A stretch of DNA of 7,989 nt from positions 1-7,989 of the forward strand of contig CAMBHC010000109.1 in the NCBI GenBank assembly GCA_945866285.1, in the 5' to 3' direction. Below the pieces are notes generated by a model, which did not search any database, was not told the origin of the DNA, and saw nothing but the letters and a program-made list of their open reading frames with translations. Positions 6,160 through 7,989 of this stretch are shown here, piece after piece. Numbering within the stretch: the stretch's first letter is position 1; the number at the start of each line of letters is the position of its first letter. A program made the translations under genes and the position numbers. The stretch comes from Candidatus Sulfopaludibacter sp. SbA3 (GTDB lineage: Bacteria; Acidobacteriota; Vicinamibacteria; Vicinamibacterales; UBA2999).

Positions 6160-6822
6160 GACGGGCGAAGCCATCAGCAGGCGATTCTTCGGGGTGATCT
6201 CGATCGGGATGGCTTGGGTCCACACTCGGTAGCCCTGCTGTTCCAGCCGGACCGCTCGCATGATGTCGATGGCCAGGGCGCCATCGACCCAGCCTGTCAG
6301 CGATCCCGTGTCGTTGGCGACCAGGTTGTGACAGCACGGCAGCACCGCCACTCGTGCGCGCACCGCCACGGCGCGGTTGAGCACGACGTCGGTCAAGGCG
6401 CCGCACGCGTGGCTCGACACCACCAGGTCATCGGCGTGAAGCTCGATGGCATCAAGCGTCACCGGTTCAAAGGCGACGCGACCGCGCAACCGCGGCCACG
6501 ACTCGATCAAGGATTCGTGCAGTTTTGCGCACGAGGCCGGCAGATGCGTGTCGGCAGCGATGACATTGGGAGACGAATCGTCGAGGATCAGGAGGATCTG
6601 GCCGAGCAGCCCGTGGCCGGCGCCCAAATCGATGATGCGTCCGCCGCGGAACAGCCGCCGGGCGCGCCGCGCCACCTCCCAGGCTTCATAGAGCTCTTTT
6701 CGCGGGAGGCAGCCGGCATGGCAGACCGCCCGGGCAATGCGCTCGAACAGGGTCTCGCCGGGGAATCGACCCTGGTCGCGGTCGGTGAGGCGCCCCTTGG
6801 ACGAGGGGGAAAACGAGGTCAA
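6142..6822 (-). CDS. SAM-dependent methyltransferase of the HACG/PCCH (PF13679-like) type
   Basis: The 226-residue protein has a Rossmann methyltransferase core: GGRIIDLGAGHGLLG (motif I, DLGAGHG 65-71), an acidic residue at the end of strand 2 (AADTHLP, Asp91), then VVSSHACGALTD (134-145) and VAVLPCCHNL (158-167). The HACG...TD and PCCH blocks typify the domain shared with GSTCD, METTL25 and many uncharacterised bacterial proteins; the substrate is unknown, and the Cys-Cys-His cluster may bind metal or RNA. No ATG occurs before the catalytic core, so the start is probably TTG 6822, after which the frame remains open. It lacks a Shine-Dalgarno but sits 10 bases after a TATACT box. Its 3' end overlaps the GMC gene tail-to-tail by 18 bases, so the two are not co-transcribed. 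It diverges from the tRNA-Gln gene. Confidence 0.85.
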   Translation of the reverse strand: MTSFSPSSKGRLTDRDQGRFPGETLFERIARAVCHAGCLPRKELYEAWEVARRARRLFRGGRIIDLGAGHGLLGQILLILDDSSPNVIAADTHLPASCAKLHESLIESWPRLRGRVAFEPVTLDAIELHADDLVVSSHACGALTDVVLNRAVAVRARVAVLPCCHNLVANDTGSLTGWVDGALAIDIMRAVRLEQQGYRVWTQAIPIEITPKNRLLMASPVSTDRD

Positions 6823-6832
6823 ATCGAAGAAA

Positions 6833-6838
6833 AGTATA
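6833..6838 (-). promoter_or_regulatory. candidate -10 box for the methyltransferase gene
   Basis: TATACT on the minus strand (5 of 6) ends 10 bases before the TTG at 6822, giving an almost leaderless message. The -35 position is poor. It lies back to back with the tRNA promoter within about 50 bp. Confidence 0.4.
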
Positions 6839-6857
6839 GTGCGACCGCGATGCGAAC

Positions 6858-6887
6858 TTGCTCCGCGTCGAACGGCTCACCTATAAT
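6858..6887 (+). promoter_or_regulatory. promoter of the tRNA-Gln gene
   Basis: A perfect TATAAT at 6882-6887 with TTGCTC (3 of 6 to TTGACA) at 6858-6863, spacer 18. Transcription would begin near 6894, leaving a leader of about 14 bases before the mature tRNA at 6908. A strong -10 is expected for a tRNA gene. Confidence 0.65.
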
Positions 6888-6907
6888 CGGAGGTTCCTAC
6901 ACCTCAC

Positions 6908-6981
6908 TGGGAGGTCGTTCAACGGTAGGACAGCAGACTCTGACTCTGCTTATCGGGGTTCGAATCCCTGCCTCCCAGCCA
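6908..6981 (+). tRNA. tRNA-Gln (anticodon CUG), CCA encoded
   Basis: The 74-nt cloverleaf folds cleanly. The acceptor stem is TGGGAGG with CCTCCCA, the D stem GTTC with GGAC, and the anticodon stem GCAGA with TCTGC. The anticodon loop CTCTGAC holds CTG at positions 34-36. The variable loop is short, and the T stem CGGGG/CCCTG (one G-T pair) encloses the loop TTCGAAT. Discriminator G is followed by encoded CCA. The U1-A72 first pair is characteristic of tRNA-Gln. It reads CAG codons. Its 3' end is the apparent integration target of the element starting at right; no terminator follows within the 19 bases before the integrase stop codon, so the native downstream sequence was probably displaced. 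Confidence 0.96.
6959..6981 (+). other. predicted attachment site (attL) at the tRNA-Gln 3' end
   Basis: The T-arm and acceptor 3' half of tRNA-Gln (from TTCGAATCCC through the CCA) adjoin an integrase gene pointing at the tRNA, the classic layout of a tRNA-integrated island. The second copy (attR) would lie outside the window, so the exact core cannot be defined. Inference from position only. Confidence 0.55.
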
Positions 6982-7000
6982 CTTAACTAGCTGTCTCCGC

Positions 7001-7989
7001 TCAACTTACCAAAGCACGATCCGCCGTCTCCACAATGTCTCCACGCGGGGGAGACCGCTGGGGCGGTTCCAGCAACCGAATCGCGTCATTCAACGCCGCC
7101 TGACTCAAGTGCATGTACCTCTGCGTCATCGACAGTTCTTGATGACCGGCCAGTTCCTGAATCGAACGTCCTGGGGCGCCACGCATCGCCAGATGTGAGC
7201 AGAAGGTGTGTCGCAGGATATGCACCCCGGTTGGCACCTTCGCCTGTTTCGCTGCCCGCCGAACCCGTGTCCATGCCGACTGTCGTGACAGCGGTTCGCC
7301 GCTGTCCTTACACAGCACACGAGGTCCCCGAAGGTGGTGATACTGAGCCAGAGCACCAGCGAGCCGATCGGTCAGGGGCACGAGCCGCTCTTTGCCGTTC
7401 TTCGGCGTTGTGAGCTGCCCTCGCCACGCCGACTGCCGAACCCGTAGCTGCTTCTGAGCGGCATCGACGTCCTTCCACTCCAGTGCAACCATCTCGCCAG
7501 CCCTGAGCCCGGCCTCAGCGCCGAGCAACACAATCAAGTGCGTCCGCCATCCTTTGACCCTTGCGGCGCTTACCAAGCGCTCGTAGGCTTCGAAGTCATG
7601 GAAGGTGGCCTCTTTTCGCGTTACCGGTAACAGGGTGCCGTTGCACGGTAGGCGCTCGATAACAGACCACTCCACAGCCTTCTTCAGCACCACGTTCAGG
7701 ACCGTCAGCGTGTTATTGACGGTCTTTGGGGCCTTCGACGCCATGCGAGCCTTGAGCTGCTGCACATCGGCACTATTGATCGCATCCAGCCTCTTATCAC
7801 CGAGCAACGGCAGCAAGTGAATCCGAAGGACCGTCTCTTTCGAGGCAATCCCACTCGGCTTGTGTCTGTTCGCCGTGGGGTGATCGTTGAAGAAACGGGT
7901 TGCGAATTCTTTAAGTGTCGGCACCTCCTTCTTTTTTGTGACGGGGCCGCTGACGAGCAGCTGACGCTCGCGCTGCTCCCCCCACCGTT
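7001..7989 (-). CDS. tyrosine recombinase / island integrase, N-terminus beyond the window
   Basis: The protein catalyses site-specific recombination between the element and the tRNA-Gln attachment site. Numbered from the GTG at 7924 (MPTLKEF), residues ~1-95 form the SAM-like core-binding domain and ~105-290 the catalytic domain. The catalytic set is complete: Arg141 (AGLRAGE), Lys175 (TTPKNGKERLVPL), His235 and Arg238 (HILRHTFCSHLA), His261 (LAGHQ) and nucleophile Tyr270 (TQRYMHLS). The reading frame stays open upstream of 7924 to the window edge, with plausible integrase sequence (WGEQRERQLLVSGPVTKKKEVPTL split across the GTG). The AAGGAGG before that GTG directly abuts it with no spacing. 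So the real start is most likely beyond 7989 and the feature is partial. It faces the tRNA 19 bases away. Base composition looks slightly lower in GC than the host genes, as expected for an acquired element. Confidence 0.93.
   Translation of the reverse strand, partial: RWGEQRERQLLVSGPVTKKKEVPTLKEFATRFFNDHPTANRHKPSGIASKETVLRIHLLPLLGDKRLDAINSADVQQLKARMASKAPKTVNNTLTVLNVVLKKAVEWSVIERLPCNGTLLPVTRKEATFHDFEAYERLVSAARVKGWRTHLIVLLGAEAGLRAGEMVALEWKDVDAAQKQLRVRQSAWRGQLTTPKNGKERLVPLTDRLAGALAQYHHLRGPRVLCKDSGEPLSRQSAWTRVRRAAKQAKVPTGVHILRHTFCSHLAMRGAPGRSIQELAGHQELSMTQRYMHLSQAALNDAIRLLEPPQRSPPRGDIVETADRALVS

Noticed and set aside
6214..6990. 258-codon frame on the plus strand opposite the methyltransferase and across the tRNA
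   Set aside because: It runs through the tRNA-Gln gene and opposes a gene with clear methyltransferase motifs, so it is not a real gene.

Overview
The window is GC-rich (roughly two-thirds G+C by eye), uses GTG and TTG starts freely, and looks like an environmental Gram-negative bacterium. The combination of a DUF2231 membrane protein, a cytochrome c fused to an apparent outer-membrane barrel, and the integrase style would fit Acidobacteriota (Vicinamibacteria-like). That placement is an impression and no marker here proves it.

Layout. (i) 1-2150, minus strand: a tight three-gene envelope/redox operon, read from right to left. It holds a four-helix DUF2231 membrane protein with a soluble helical-repeat tail, an exported monohaem cytochrome c fused to a predicted beta-barrel, and the N-terminus of another exported protein cut by the window edge. 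(ii) 2223-3542, plus strand: gltX (glutamyl-tRNA synthetase), divergent from the operon and sharing a ~70 bp promoter region. The enzyme is compact: it lacks the cysteine-containing segment usual in bacterial GluRS, and its gene carries a G-rich octamer repeat. (iii) 3543-4459: a scar region with three 23-bp tandem repeats resembling the end of an insertion sequence, followed by a 5'-truncated COG1373 ATPase (DUF4143 part only). (iv) 4570-6159, plus: a GMC-family flavin oxidoreductase with a twin-arginine-like leader. It overlaps tail-to-tail by 18 bp with (v) 6142-6822, minus, a SAM-dependent methyltransferase of the HACG/PCCH type. (vi) 6908-6981: tRNA-Gln(CUG) with a consensus -10 box, followed 19 bp later by a tyrosine recombinase on the minus strand that runs off the right edge. 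This is the left boundary of a tRNA-integrated genomic island whose cargo lies outside the window.

How the parts relate. The operon genes may form one envelope electron-transfer module: an inner-membrane protein, an outer-membrane cytochrome-barrel, and a further exported partner. GltX and the tRNA-Gln are both translation genes but are probably unlinked functionally, unless GltX also charges tRNA-Gln. The repeats, broken ATPase and integrase show two separate episodes of mobile-element activity. I see no CRISPR array, toxin-antitoxin pair or complete defence system. The most unusual protein is the cytochrome-barrel fusion, and the most unusual sequence features are the octamer repeat and the missing segment in gltX.
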